Shown here: in pieces, positions 33,960 to 46,361 of the stretch
Numbering within the stretch: position 1 is the stretch's first letter
Layout: every line of letters begins with the position of its first letter
Assembly: GCA_003254925.1 (NCBI GenBank)
Contig: QANZ01007028.1
Location: forward strand, 131,155-195,154
DNA length: 64,000 nucleotides
Reading direction: 5' to 3'
Origin: Chamaecrista fasciculata
Lineage: Eukaryota; Streptophyta; Magnoliopsida; Fabales; Fabaceae
Translations under genes and position numbers: made by a program
Notes under the pieces: model-generated
What the model saw: the letters and a program-made list of their open reading frames with translations, nothing else
What the model was told of the DNA's origin: nothing
Databases searched by the model: none

Positions 33960-36680
33960 TTCACAACGAAGTCATCGGCACAACCTTTGTTTGCAATTGC
34001 TTGCTACATGTTTTTCTCTTAGTTAATAACGAGTGCATCTCAGAAGGCAGAGGAAATTCTCTTAGTCACATGTATAGAGTTTTTTTTTCCCTGGCGTGAA
34101 TTAATGAATAATTTTGGTGGATTGGGTGTAAGAATATGTATTATCTTGTCTTAAGATTCCTGATTATGAGTGCTTAAGAAAATCCACATCTTCGGATAAG
34201 GAAGGCTTTATTCTCTATAGTTGATAAGTTATTCATGAAGGAGCACCAAACACATCATTATTTTCTTTCAAATACTTTTATGCCTTTAGAGTCAGCAAAT
34301 CAAAAGGTGTAAGTAGTAAGTACGGCCAACAAAGTTAAACAGTCAAACAAAACAGCAGAAGGGATTGATTCAACAAGATAACATCCGGGTCCAGATAGAT
34401 ATTTCAGAAATGAAATTGAGGTGAGGATTGTTCAGTAGAGGCTACTTGTTCCAAGGTTAATTAATGGTTGATTATGACTAGCATCACATTCACAGCTATT
34501 CCACTCACAGTTTCTAATGAGGAATCGGATAAACATTATATTACCGCCTTTGTCAAAAATGCGGATGCAAAGGAGTTATCATTATTTACATTCATAAAAA
34601 TGATGCGTTTGACAAGAAAATTGGGTGTGGAAATAGCCGTATTCCTGGAAAAGAAAAATTGTATAAATAAAGGAAGGCAAACTAACTGGGCCATGTGTTT
34701 TGTGGAAAAACATAAGATAAGCAACCTTTTTGGTAGTTTAACTTTAAATCGATCTCAAATTGGTGTCCTTTTCAGTTTGCTGACTCGTACTTGCCGTTGT
34801 TGTGCTTCTGCCTTGTAATCCTAGAATGTCAATCCAATCCTGTAGGAGGTAGCAAAAATCAATCACAGTGAATGATCTGGACATGTCTAAAAAGGTCACA
34901 GTCAATGGAAAATTACTCTTGTGAGTATAAGACATGCATTATTCTGCAACTGAGATACTTGGCTGTCCCTGTCTCGACTCCAAAAGGCAAGTAATAATAA
35001 TAATATCACAATAAGTGGCTACTACAAGCTGCTAAGTTTTGTGTAGCGCATTAGAGATGAGGGTAGACTCTGATGGAACAAAATAATCAAAATACCATGT
35101 CAGTGAATAAAAAATAACGTCCTTCTGATGTGATTCAATATCCACATAAAGTTATCAGTTTGTGACTTGGGATGGTTAAGTTACCATTTGCATGTAATTA
35201 CAAGGATAAGCGGTCCCTTTTTGTAGGGTGTAGTGGGCTAGTGCTGTACATTTGATTTGAGCATCGTGTTCTGAAGTCACTCTCGTTTTTAATGGAGCAT
35301 AGGACCACTCTGATATTCCCTCCTTATGCTACGTTATCCTCATAAGGTATTGAAGCAGGATACTTGTTATTGTTATTAGTTGTTAACTTCTTTCTTTCCT
35401 CTTTCCCACCTGAAGCGAAGCACATATTTCTATCATGGCCATGGACCCTAACTGAATAAAAGAATGGTGTCTTTCCACTATTCAGCAATTTTTTTTTTGG
35501 GGTCTAAGAAACTTCATTAAATAAGTGTCAAGGTTACAATAATAGAGTTTTCACAAAGTTCTAAATATCTCAATTTAACCAAGTCTGTACTCTACAATAA
35601 AAGAAAACTGGATAGGGAAAATAAAAACTAAGCCATGTGGAGCACATATCCTCCCAAAACAACACACGAGGGTGATAGAAGTTGATCTCCCTATAATTGC
35701 ACCTATACCTAAAGGAATACAACTCTAAACTAAATTACAATAAAACATACTTAGAAAAACTTAGAGATCTTGAAGAAGAGTCTATCGATATCTTTACAAT
35801 TATATTTCTCTTGTTTTAGATATGGAGAAAGAGTTCTAAAACTATCCAAAAAAAGAAAAGAAACAGATCTTTTCAAAAAGATTGATGAAACCTAGAAGGA
35901 TAAAGAGGAGGAGAATGGAAAAAAAAAAGAGTAAGGTTCTAAATATGTCTTCAAGACTATTTAGAATAGAATAACATGGGCAGACTATTCTCTTCCTATT
36001 TTTTCGCTCCATATAAAATAATAATAAATAATAATAACATAAAAGAGAGGAAGAGAGAATGGAGAGGGACTGCCATGAAAGACCACATGTCTGTGGCCTG
36101 TTTCACGTAACCTTTTTGATTATTTAACATTAGACATATAGGTGGCCGTGGCTTGATGACATATCTTACATGCTAGTATGCTACAAGCATTCCCAGTTAT
36201 CGACTCAGGAAAAAGGATAGTTTCTCCCAATAGATCATGGCACCGACCTGAATCTCTACACGCGATTATTCACTTTTTTTGTTTCCTTTTTCCCATTTCT
36301 TCTTTCGTGATACATAAATTAATTTTTACAGACGCTAGGTACCCTGTGACACCTTTATTTCATACTGTGTTTTGGAAATAAGAGAATTTTCATGCTTGTA
36401 TGGCTGATTGCTGTAATGTTCAGACAACTGACACGATGGCGGAATACGAGGTCATAAGAGCACGACGTTATGTACATAACAAGGGCGTTTTACACTTCTA
36501 CACTAGATCACATGATCCCTGAGGATACATGTAATTGCATGCATGGGAGCTTTACTAGTATATAAAATAGTACGTAGAGGCAAAATTACAGGCAAAGAGA
36601 ATAATAAGCATAAAAGGAAGAAGGAGGCGATGCAGAAAATCCTCATTCTTTGCTCCTCAGACTCAAATTTCTTACATTGA
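33960..36680. other. Intergenic region between LOL1 and the ferredoxin gene
   Basis: The two genes converge here. Around 35490-36060 a T10 run on the plus strand, followed by transcript-like sequence read on the minus strand, suggests a retroposed 3' end with an A tail (low confidence). Otherwise no gene or clear repeat ends. Confidence 0.45.
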
Positions 36681-39348
36681 TCATTCATCACCCATGGCTA
36701 ACTCCAACGCATAATCATCTCTCTCCTGTAACAATGAACATGTAGAGTAACATGATTAAAAGGTAAAATAAGCCACTTCTACCCTCTTATTTTCTATGGT
36801 AATTCAAGTACTTTTCAGGTGAAGAAGAGGGAACCTACCACAGGTCCTCGAGCAAAATAACGTCCAAATTGAAGCCAGTAAACCTGTATGCGCCAATAAT
36901 TTGTTAATTACATAACCCAGAATCAGAATATATAGACAAAAGGGAATACAAATCAGGGTGATCAGTAATCCTCCTTTTTTTTTTTGGCCAAAATCAGTAA
37001 TCCTCCTTAACCAAAAGAAAAAACTACAAGGAGATTGTATAAACAAGCCTATCCAAAAGAAGGTGTATATATAATAATCGGTGGCTGAAAATTCTAGTCT
37101 TCAGTTTAATCTAAATACACCGGACTCTAGCATAAAGAACACAGATCCGATCCAAGGAAGACTCGGTTACAAATAATGACAGATTATAATCTGCTTTCAG
37201 TTTGAAACATAATCAGTTTGAAAGGGAAATTTTGTTCAGGTCAAAACACAAGAAAAGACCACATTAAGTGTAGGTAACATTTGCCCATTGGCTCATTAAT
37301 TACCTCATCTTCATCTTGAGTCTCTACTTCAATATCAGAAGTTGGGAAACCCACACAGAGAAGTGCATAACCCTGCAAAGCCACACAAGTTTCAAACTTT
37401 GGTCCAACCCAGCAACAAAATTACGGCAGCCTTTGAAGTATGGGAAAAAGCAATAATGCTAAAAGTAAAAATGCATGTGTTGTGAATCACATAGTTATGA
37501 TCATATTCTCTAATTTCAATTGGAGAAAACTGAGCATCCTCCTCAAAGAAGAGGTTGCTTACTATCATTAGTGGTGAAGGAAAGTCCAGACTGAACATAA
37601 GACATCCAAAACGGCATTAAACTAGTCATAATTTCTATATTAGTTTATGATTCGTGAGTTTTGTATAGTGACCACTGAATAGCAACCCAGGAAGCAGACC
37701 TGGAATAGCACATTCAATCTCAAGCACAATATGAATATAGTCTGAAGGAAAATCAAGCTGCAGCACTTATAACTTAATTCCTTGATTGTTTTTAAGTAAA
37801 ATCTTTTCATAATTTTTTTTCCATCTTTTCACTAATAAATTGGGACCAAAATGTCATGCTAGCTGCTCTGTTAGGTCATGCAGATTAATTTGTTTGTCTT
37901 TCAAATTTATTCTCCTATTCTTCATACTCAGAATAAAACTAAAATTCCGAGACTCTTATTTTGATATGGTTTGAGCGGCAAATTGGAAAATTTTTTCTCC
38001 AACAGATAGGCGAAGCATGCATTGATAATAATGAAGCCAGATCGAAGGTCTCGTGCTCATTAGTAAGTCATAAACATAGGCTCTAGTAATTTATACAAAC
38101 CTTCTCTTTCAATTCAGCAGATATTCCTAATGCCTCCGGCTGTCTAATTTGTCCAGTCTTCACACGCACAGCACAGCTTGTACAACAACCTGCCGGAAAA
38201 GCATTCAAAGAACCAATCAGTTACAGAAAGCTACTGTTAGCATCAGAATCCTAAAAATTTCAATTTGGAAGGTAAACCATGCACTGGAGATCGAAAGTTT
38301 CAAGATGCATAATGCATTACATGTTCTATAGAGCCAAACTTTGATTAAAGCATGTTCATGTTTGTAAACTACAGCAGGTCAAAGTTTTCGTCAATGACTA
38401 AAATAACTTCCTTTACTCGTAACTTAAAGTGAAAACACAAAATAATAGCACAAGTACTTCAACAGAGAAGGCCCTTACTACTAGTACTAGTAATATGTTC
38501 GGAATTAGAGGTTTTGACAGTTAGGAGTTAGTTGAAGTCTGTTTTAGTTCAAGTTTGTTGTAATTTCTGTTAATATGTTAAGCCTGCCCAAGGTTTAGTG
38601 AGGTAAAGAGTTTATTATTTGAGGTAGTTTACTGTAACGCTTAGCCATGCCCAAGGCTTAGTAGCTCACTACTTGTATAAATACCTGATCGTTCTCAATA
38701 ACACATCAGAATATTTCATTTTCCTTCAATTTTTAGCTCATTTAGTATGGATGATAAAGATATTGTCAATATTTTTCAGGCAAGTGGTAGACATATAAAT
38801 TAACAATAATAACATTAGGGTAAATTAATTGGCTGAATTTTAACAATAAGATGAGCGGACAAAGTTAAGCGTGCCTCATAACTTACTAGTGCAAGAAAAG
38901 AAATTAATAAATAGTTAACAAGGAGAGAAGAGAAAAGTAGTAGTACCGTGCCTGCAGGCGAATGGAAGGGTAATGTTCTGGGACTCAGCAGTATGTAATA
39001 TATACTGATCCTGCATTTATATGAATCAGGAGTTGAGAAATCGAAAGCACGTTGCATAGGAGAGGGAAAATGAAGATTTCAGGGAAACAATAAGAAAATA
39101 AAGGAAACCTCGGGTACTAGGAACTCGTGAACGAGGCCTCGTTGTCTATCGTGAACTGTAACTTTATGGGACGGAATGGATGGAGAAGAAAAATCGGTTC
39201 GAGCAGTGAGTGGGGTCTGCGTTTGGAGCTCCGACGATATGCTGAGGCGACATTTGGAAGAATTAGAAGGGTGATTGGTCTTCGACGGCGAAGATCGCCA
39301 CTTTAGGTCGGAAATGCAGCAGCAGTTATAGGGGATTCGGACGGCCAT
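36681..39348 (-). CDS. FDC2: Plastid ferredoxin-like protein, FdC2 type
   Basis: Six exons on the minus strand (39109-39348, 38947-39010, 38101-38189, 37304-37372, 36839-36883, 36681-36725) join in phase to encode 183 residues. The first roughly 55 residues are Ser/Thr-rich and basic, fitting a chloroplast transit peptide. The [2Fe-2S] ligands are intact: Cys 99, 104, 107 and 137 in C-X4-C-X2-C-X29-C spacing (ACRHGCCTSC ... ALLCVGFP). After the cluster a C-terminal extension (VYWLQFGRYFARGPV, ERDDYALELAMGDE) distinguishes FdC2 from photosynthetic ferredoxins. It is expected to carry electrons in the stroma; FdC2 mutants in plants affect photosynthetic electron transfer and chlorophyll synthesis. 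Intron 2 contains an LTR-like insertion in the opposite orientation, and intron 5 a micro-insertion. No coding defects are seen. Confidence 0.93.
36961..37008 (-). repeat. Micro-retroposon insertion f (in ferredoxin intron)
   Basis: The direct repeat ATCAGTAATCCTCCTT (36961-36976 and 36993-37008) flanks the 16-base insert TTTTTTTTTGGCCAAA, on the minus strand TTTGGCC plus A9. This is nearly the same insert as site a. Confidence 0.8.
38496..38760 (+). mobile_element. LTR-like fragment in FDC2 intron 2
   Basis: Starts TGTTCGGAATTAGAGG. It has a promoter-like TATA region (CTTGTATAAATACCTGATCG, about 38674) and leader-like sequence after it. It lies wholly within the intron, antisense to the gene. 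The right boundary and a target duplication could not be fixed. Confidence 0.5.
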
Positions 39349-39349
39349 T

Positions 39350-39770
39350 TTTGGTTATTGTCGAGCTCACTTTGGAGTCACGTCTCAGATTGTAGGGATA
39401 ACACTATCCATGGACAAACCATTCATCAGTGTATCTCCTATCATCCAATCGTTGTTTGACACGATTGCCGCACACCTTTTCTCTTCTTTTTTTTTTTTTA
39501 AATAATCATTTGCTGCTCTTCTTTCTTCATTCCTCCAGTAAGAAGCTTTCCTTCTAAGCAAATTAGGAGAAGTGTTTAAAAGATATAGTAAAAGTAAAAT
39601 ATATAATTTTTGGCGCGATTGAAAAAGAAGATTCGGAAAATAAAATTAAAATTTAGTTTGGTATTTTCATTTTCAATCAATTACAGAATTTTGTCTCCAT
39701 TTCTAGCGAATATACTTGTATAAATTTTAACAATATTATAGTTTAAGAATGAATTATATATAAATTTGAT
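39350..39770. other. Upstream region of the ferredoxin gene
   Basis: No gene. Probable promoter side of the minus-strand ferredoxin gene, then AT-rich sequence. Confidence 0.45.
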
Positions 39771-39771
39771 A

Positions 39772-40461
39772 GGCCAAAGTCCTATTTTGGTCCCTCTGTT
39801 ATGCTCATTGTTCCAAATAGGTCCCTCAGTTATTTTTCGTTCCATATTGGTCCCTCAGTTATCCAAAACTTGTCAAAGTTGGTCCCTTTCCATCCATTTT
39901 TCTGTTAAAAAAATGAGAAAAATAAGCTTTCATCCCCAAAAGTTTTATTTTCTTATACTAAGGTCCTTTTTTTTATAATAGGATCAAAATGTAAAAAAAA
40001 AAGAAATGAATTAAGCTTTTAACTAAGTTTTCCCCAAAACACAATCCCTGTCTCTCTCCATCGAGATTCATCCTAAATCACAAATTGAAATTCTAAAATC
40101 TGCTGCTTTCCATCGAGATTCATCCAAAATCACAAATCATCCCTAATTAATTATTTCTTCCATTACATGAGCCTGTGTCTCTGCACATGTAAATTATACG
40201 GGAGAAATTGTAGAAAATAATAATAAATGCAATTAAAATTGATAGAATTAAATAGATAGATATAGTGGAACACATAGGTCGCTGGAGAAAGTAGCTATCG
40301 ACGGCGTTGCCGTTGANATAATTTATATTATGAAGATGAGGGACAAGGAAGTACAAGTTCGGGCCAAGGGGTGAATAAAAGTGAAATCGTAAATAATGTA
40401 CAATTTTCCAATCAAATTAATAAAATTTTAATAGGTGAAATACGGATTTTACAATTTAGCT
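39772..40461. mobile_element. Second copy of the GGCCAAAGTCC-ended element
   Basis: Starts GGCCAAAGTCCTATTTTGG followed by GGTCCCTCAGTTAT units, and ends TTTTACAATTTAGCTT. The same two ends bound the 7068-8307 element in inverted orientation. Contains an N at 40317. No ORF. Confidence 0.6.
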
Positions 40462-40464
40462 TCC

Positions 40465-41310
40465 AATCTTCGCATCATGGTGCTAGGCACATTTCTGGAT
40501 TCTAATTTAACTATCTACTTGTAACACATAGATAATCCAACATAACAAAAGCATATGCGCCAATTATTTTCAAATCTCAACCCATCTAGGGATCCGCCCG
40601 TGATGAGTGAATCACAATCTACAAACTTGCAGATGGCTCTGCCAACTCGCCATTAATATTTCTTGATCCACTTTCTACATATTCCAATCAGACTCGAATT
40701 CATCAACAGTCAAGTGTTACAAACATCTAAAACTACATAGAGCCAGAACAGACTATCACATCACATACAGAAATAAAACAGTCACACAGACAATGTTTCA
40801 GTAGACAGTTACATCAATGATGAAATTACCATATGCCTCACTAAGTCATTGGCAACTTGTGTTTTAAAGCATCTGTTAGAGAACATTAAGAGCATCACAA
40901 AACTCCACACTCACTCTATATAAGAGTTTGCCTTTAAGGTTTTACTCTTACTGATCAGTGATCACCCAGATACCCTCTACATTATGTGATCGTAGAACCC
41001 ATAATATTTCAATCGCTAGACCTGAACACTTCTGGCAATCTGTGCAATAGGTAGTTCAATTCTTTAGGTAACATAATGGGACCTCCTTACCGTGTAGTAA
41101 TTTAACGTGCACACAATTTCTCCACATGCAGCAGTTCCCAGAAATATCCATAACCGGCAAAAGATACAAGTTAACCAAAGATCAAAGGGAACCATCATAT
41201 AAAGCCCATTTAAAAAGACAAGTGTTTTGATTGCAGGTTCCCACCACACGTATAGACTAAACAGTTAAAGCCCAATGAATCAAAATCCACATCAGTTTCC
41301 ACTCAGATCT
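40465..41310. other. Intergenic sequence, no gene seen
   Basis: Lies 3' of the minus-strand gene that ends at 41311. No feature recognised. Confidence 0.45.
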
Positions 41311-43305
41311 TTATATCCACTGCAATCTGCCCTGATGTTCCACACATTGCTGAAGTTTCCCACCTAATAAGGCCTGTCTCTTCACTTTGGCTGGCCCCGT
41401 ACCATTCTTGACTTTAAACCTCGCCACTAATTTATGATGATCTACTTGAGGTGCGGACATCTCTGGAGGAACCTCGTCAAGAAATTCATCAGCTACATCT
41501 CCATCATCATCTATCCTTAGGCGCCTTGCATACCACCTCAAACCCTGATGCAGAAAAACATTTTAGAGGAGAAAAAAAGAGCGAAATATTAATCACCTGC
41601 AAACAGTAGATGACTTGACAAAACAAGATTTTCTAGACTGTCTAACTCCAACACATCATATTTGAAATGTGGCTAAACAAATGTACGCATCAAAAGCACC
41701 CGAGGAAAAAGAAATGTTGCAGAATACATGAAAAGGCAATAAATATTGATATGCACGGCACTTCAACACAGCTTCTAAATACAGAAACAATAGCACGCCA
41801 AAACAAGAAAGCCTCCGGTTTGAGCAACATAATTTTTTTCACCGGTACGACCTCTGGAATAGTAAAAAATCAGGTGTGAAAGGATATTTTAGGGTCATCA
41901 TCTCAGACGCAGGTGCTCACAAACAACTTTGTTGAAGTGACCCAATCCATGCTACCAATTTACCTTTTATAATAAAAAGCCAATAAATTTCAAATGAAGA
42001 ATAAAAAACCAGATTCTATGCATGAAAATGCCATCTGTTTTCTGTTTACAATTCCTTAAAGACTGCAATCATTTGTTTATGACTGCAAAGCAGGAATGGA
42101 AGTCCCAACGTCCCAAATCTAGTTATATACTGGATGAGAAATGAAACTCCCGTAGAAAATGGAGACCGTGCCATATTATGTGTGGCTTCGAGGAGTGGGT
42201 TCTTCCCCAATCCCCACATCACTTCAGCAACATGGTCTGAAAAATAATTTGCATTCTTAGGAAAGTAAACCTGACAAATATGAGGTGAAGTGGCCGCCAT
42301 AATTTAGGGGGCTCAACTACTTTGAGCCAAATTCTTCTGTACTTAGGTTGAAAATCTAATGTGTCACGAAACATGTTGAAAGAGAGTAATGAAAGATACC
42401 ACAAAAATTACTTCGAAAGAGAATATCAGCTTACTACTTATATCTTTGATTAGTAGTGATATTAGACAAAGGCTATGATCTTCTACTAGTTTCAAATGCA
42501 ACATACCGACAGAGAATATCCTAGGTTATAGCCTACATAGTGTCAGTGAGAGCATTTTGATTTAAAAATATACCTAGTATTCTAGAGAGTTTAGCTCGAA
42601 ACTTCCAATTGAATTGAATTTTTAAGTCAGTTTAATTTTTTTGTGCAGTAATTTAGCAGGGCCTCTCCCCCGGCTTTGTTCTATATTTCAATGAAACTGA
42701 TTCTGATCCATCCAAGAGAGAAGTCACACAGACCCAGGTACTTGAATGCCAACAAGTAAGAAGCGCAAGCTCCGCAAGAACTATATCTAAAACATACGCA
42801 TCCCATTATTGAAACCAGGATTAAAGGCACTACACTCAGCTCGCTAAGCATTCAAAAAGACATTTAGAAATTCAAGTGTCTGGACCCTGAAGCAAAACAC
42901 GAAGATTCGACAGTGACAGAAATTCCAAAAGACTCTCTCACCAAAAAGGTGGTCGGACGTGCTGAATTAGAATGAAGTTTCGACGGCAGTATTGACAATA
43001 CATGGTATCTTCAAACTACAGGCAGCGAAATGCACAGAAATTAAAAAACAAGAGCGAATTAAGAAATGCAAGACCTGGACTCCACCATCGCCGGAAGTAC
43101 AAGGAGTGATAATAGGACCAATCTGAGGGCGATCAACAGGAACCTGGACTTGGACGCCGAAGCCTTTGCGAGGAACCCCAGTTTCTCTGAAAGGGGGGCG
43201 AGTGCGAGCTTGGTCATCGGGTTCGTCGTCGGATTCCCCTCTGGAGTCGTGGACGTCATCCCTTGCAAACCCTAATAATCCAGCTATCCTTCTGAAAAAG
43301 CCCAT
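41311..43305 (-). CDS. Conserved plant protein of unknown function
   Basis: Two exons, 43075-43305 and 41311-41544, join in phase 0 to encode 154 residues. The start is taken at MGFFRRIAGLLGF; an upstream in-frame ATG would only add a Leu/Ser run (MSLSLSLSLPLR). Visible features are a basic amphipathic N-terminus (FFRRIAGLLGF), an acidic Asp/Glu stretch (residues about 16-32), a conserved block VPVDRPQIGPIITPC-SGDGGVQGLRWYARRLRIDDDGDVADEFLDE, and a C-terminal LQQCVEHQGRLQWI. No known catalytic motif, signal peptide or membrane segment is visible. I recognise this as a small family conserved across land plants but cannot assign a function. The intron of about 1.5 kb holds no other gene. Confidence 0.82.
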
Positions 43306-43309
43306 CCTC

Positions 43310-43922
43310 AAGGGAAGGGATAATGAGAGTGAAAGGGACAAAGACGAAGAAAGCGAGGCCGTTGGGTGAGAAAAGAAGCCTCCGGAAGGAGACGGATGGG
43401 AAATTGAAGAAAGATCTATGGTGATAGAGTGAAGTTGTTGCTGGAATTACTTCAACAGAGGAAGAAGACCGATCTCTCATGCACTTCGTCTCTTCTCTGC
43501 TCTGCTCTTCTGCTTCTGCTTGCACGGAAACAAGGATGGAACCTAAAGCCCAAAAGCATATTACTGTAACTATATTCGCACCAAACTCTGTCTTTTATTT
43601 CATCCCCCAAATCAAATAACGAAAAGCAAAATCAAAACAGAAGCTATTGCGACCCCCCGTAATTCTCTTATTTTGTTAATAAGAAGATAATTAAGGTTGA
43701 GATCTTGCAAGGGATAAAAAGAAATATAAAACAGACGCATAATTCTATTACTTTTTTTTAATAAAAACAATTAGGTATAGTTATAAATATAATAGCCTAA
43801 AAAAATTATTTATAAATATAAATTAATTAAGATTTGTCATATTTCACCATAGCATAAGTCGTTAAACAATTTGTTTGAAAATATTTTTATAAAATATCTC
43901 ATTTTATTATAATGATACTTGA
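43310..43922. other. Upstream region of the unknown-function gene, up to the gap
   Basis: CT/GA-rich leader-like sequence to about 43550, then AT-rich sequence. Confidence 0.45.
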
Positions 43923-44327
43923 NNNNNNNNNNNNNNNNNNNNNNNNNNNNNNNNNNNNNNNNNNNNNNNNNNNNNNNNNNNNNNNNNNNNNNNNNNNNNN
44001 NNNNNNNNNNNNNNNNNNNNNNNNNNNNNNNNNNNNNNNNNNNNNNNNNNNNNNNNNNNNNNNNNNNNNNNNNNNNNNNNNNNNNNNNNNNNNNNNNNNN
44101 NNNNNNNNNNNNNNNNNNNNNNNNNNNNNNNNNNNNNNNNNNNNNNNNNNNNNNNNNNNNNNNNNNNNNNNNNNNNNNNNNNNNNNNNNNNNNNNNNNNN
44201 NNNNNNNNNNNNNNNNNNNNNNNNNNNNNNNNNNNNNNNNNNNNNNNNNNNNNNNNNNNNNNNNNNNNNNNNNNNNNNNNNNNNNNNNNNNNNNNNNNNN
44301 NNNNNNNNNNNNNNNNNNNNNNNNNNN
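43923..44327. other. Assembly gap of 405 Ns
   Basis: Continuous N run. Long 'proteins' spanning it are artefacts. Confidence 1.
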
Positions 44328-45119
44328 ACATTAACTCTCAATTTCGTCCCCAAACTTTTTTTTCTTTCAACTTCGTCCCCAAAATTTAGACAAACTGTCA
44401 ATTCCATCCTCAATCTTTTTTTGTTGTCAATTTTGTACTTTCTGATTTTGTCCCCAAACTTTACATTAACTCTCAACTTCGTCCCCAAACTTTACATCAA
44501 CTGTCAATTTAGTCCCTAATCTTTCACATTTTAGTCAATTTTATCCTTTACTCCTACTTTAGCCAAATATTGACGACAAAATCTATATGGCTAATGATAT
44601 ATAATGTAAAATTGATAGAAAAAGAAACTCAAAGCCTAACTTAGATTAAAAAATAGGATGCAGTCTGTCGTTAATTTATTAAAAGAAGTTAGTCAAAAGA
44701 TAAAATTGACGAAAATGTGAAAGATCGGGTATGAAATTGACTGTAAAAAAATATTGGGGATGAAATTCGCAACAAGTGTAAAGTTTGGGGACGAAATTGA
44801 CAACAAAGAAAGATTGGGAACGAAATTGACATCAAGTGTAAAGTTTGGGGACGAAATGAATAAGGCAAAAGTACTAATTTTGTCCCGAAACTTTACACTA
44901 ACTCTCAATTTCGTCCCCAAACTTTTTTGTTGTTGTCAACTTCGTCCCCAAACTTTACACAAGCTGTCAATTTCATCCTCAATCTTTTTTTGTTGTCAAT
45001 TTTGTCCCCAAACTTTACATCAACTGTCAATTTCATCCTCGATCTTTCACATTTTCGTCAAATTTTATCTTTTGACTAACTTCTTTTAATAAATTAACGA
45101 CAGACTGCATCCTATTTTT
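44328..45119. mobile_element. Foldback element with minisatellite arms
   Basis: The left arm (44328-44545) is a series of roughly 30-base units around TTCGTCCCCAAACTTTACAT. The centre (44560-44690) has the core GACGACAAAATCTATATGGC. The right arm (44695-44865) carries the same units inverted (AAAGTTTGGGGACGAAATTG). A second left arm starts at about 44875 and is cut at the N at 45120. Related sequence lies at 26200-26520. No protein. Confidence 0.75.
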
Positions 45120-45239
45120 NAAACAACCATTAATTATGACCTCAGGTTCAATGTGATTGAGACTCAAAGCTACTTTATGTTCCAATTCCAATTCTTACAT
45201 ATCCCTTTTTAAAATAAACAAAGAAAATCTAATTACAAA

Positions 45240-46165
45240 TGATAAGTCGGATTTTGGCAGACTTTTAGAGGTTATTTTGATGATATTTTGATATCGTGTT
45301 TGAGATTTTATCCTCGATTTCCCTAATTACTAGATTTTCCTTCTAGTTTATGAGATTAATTGAAAATATGATATTTTGTGTTTAATTCTTCATATTTATA
45401 AATATCATGATGGATCCCATGAAATCAATCTAGTGATTGTGAGAAAAAAGGAAATTTCGTAGTGCACAAGTCTTGTCCAAGACTCAAGTCCGGTTGATCA
45501 GTTTTGAAGTGTTATTGCATAATGTAGCTCGAAAATAGGAAAGTTTAGAAGGAAATTAGGCTTAAGAAATGCTATAAATTCCCCCCTCAAAAGCATCTCT
45601 TCTTCCCCACTCTCTATTTTTATTTCTTGTTCTTATTTGTTTCATCAATTTATAATATTTTTCTTTCTCCTACTCTCCTCAGGGCCCAGTTGTCTAATTG
45701 ATTAATTGATTTGTTAACATAACACTAGGTAAGAAAATCTGAACAAGTAATTTCGTAAATTAATTGTTTAGGGTTAATATCTTTCGGGTCTTAGTAACTT
45801 AGATTGAATTGTCGATCGTGTCGGATTCGTCTAGTTAATAAGTGGTTAAATTGGGTACGTTATCCTTTAATCACCTTTTAAGAAAGAGTGATTTCACCGT
45901 GTGATTTCATTAATCTATTTTAATTTGATGAATTAATATTTTGGAATCGATGATCAAGTGTAAAACTCCATGAAAAACAACCTCAGCCAAGTCCTCAATC
46001 AATTGGTAAAACCCTTTTATTTTTAGGTTTATTAAAATTCTCAAGTTCATTCACAATACGTTCTATTTTGTTTAAGTCGCGTGGACTGACCTTTCGTTAC
46101 TACTGATTCATTGTTTTAGTGTGCAGATTCAGGTTAATTATTATCGGTGAATTCGACACCCATCA
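45240..46165 (+). mobile_element. Solo LTR (926 bp) with 5-bp target duplication
   Basis: Starts TGATAAGTCGG and ends ACACCCATCA (TG...CA). It is flanked by ACAAA at 45235-45239 and 46166-46170. A promoter-like TATA (GCTATAAATTCC) lies at about 45573, followed by a pyrimidine-rich leader. No internal retroelement domains adjoin it, so it is a solo LTR left by recombination. Not the same family as the 10.7 kb element. Confidence 0.85.
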
Positions 46166-46361
46166 ACAAATCTCAAGAAAATACTAAATTGAAGATCTCA
46201 ATCTTTAGCATTAATACTCACTATGAATTCGACATTGATGAAGACATATATTCAGCAGAGATATTGTACTATGTGTGCAAAGATCAAGACTACACAGAAC
46301 TGTTCAAACAATGGAGAAGTCACGGCCTATTATCATGTAGTTAATATATCTGGTCACACAC

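Noticed and set aside
34468-34818. 116-residue plus-strand frame between LOL1 and FDC2
   Set aside because: No recognisable motif, no codon bias or conserved composition; likely chance.
43837-44488. Several long open frames across the N run
   Set aside because: They are translations of Ns and have no sequence content.
44328-45119. CRISPR-like array of units of about 30 bases
   Set aside because: Units are adjacent without unique spacers, occur in inverted arms, and the genome is a plant.
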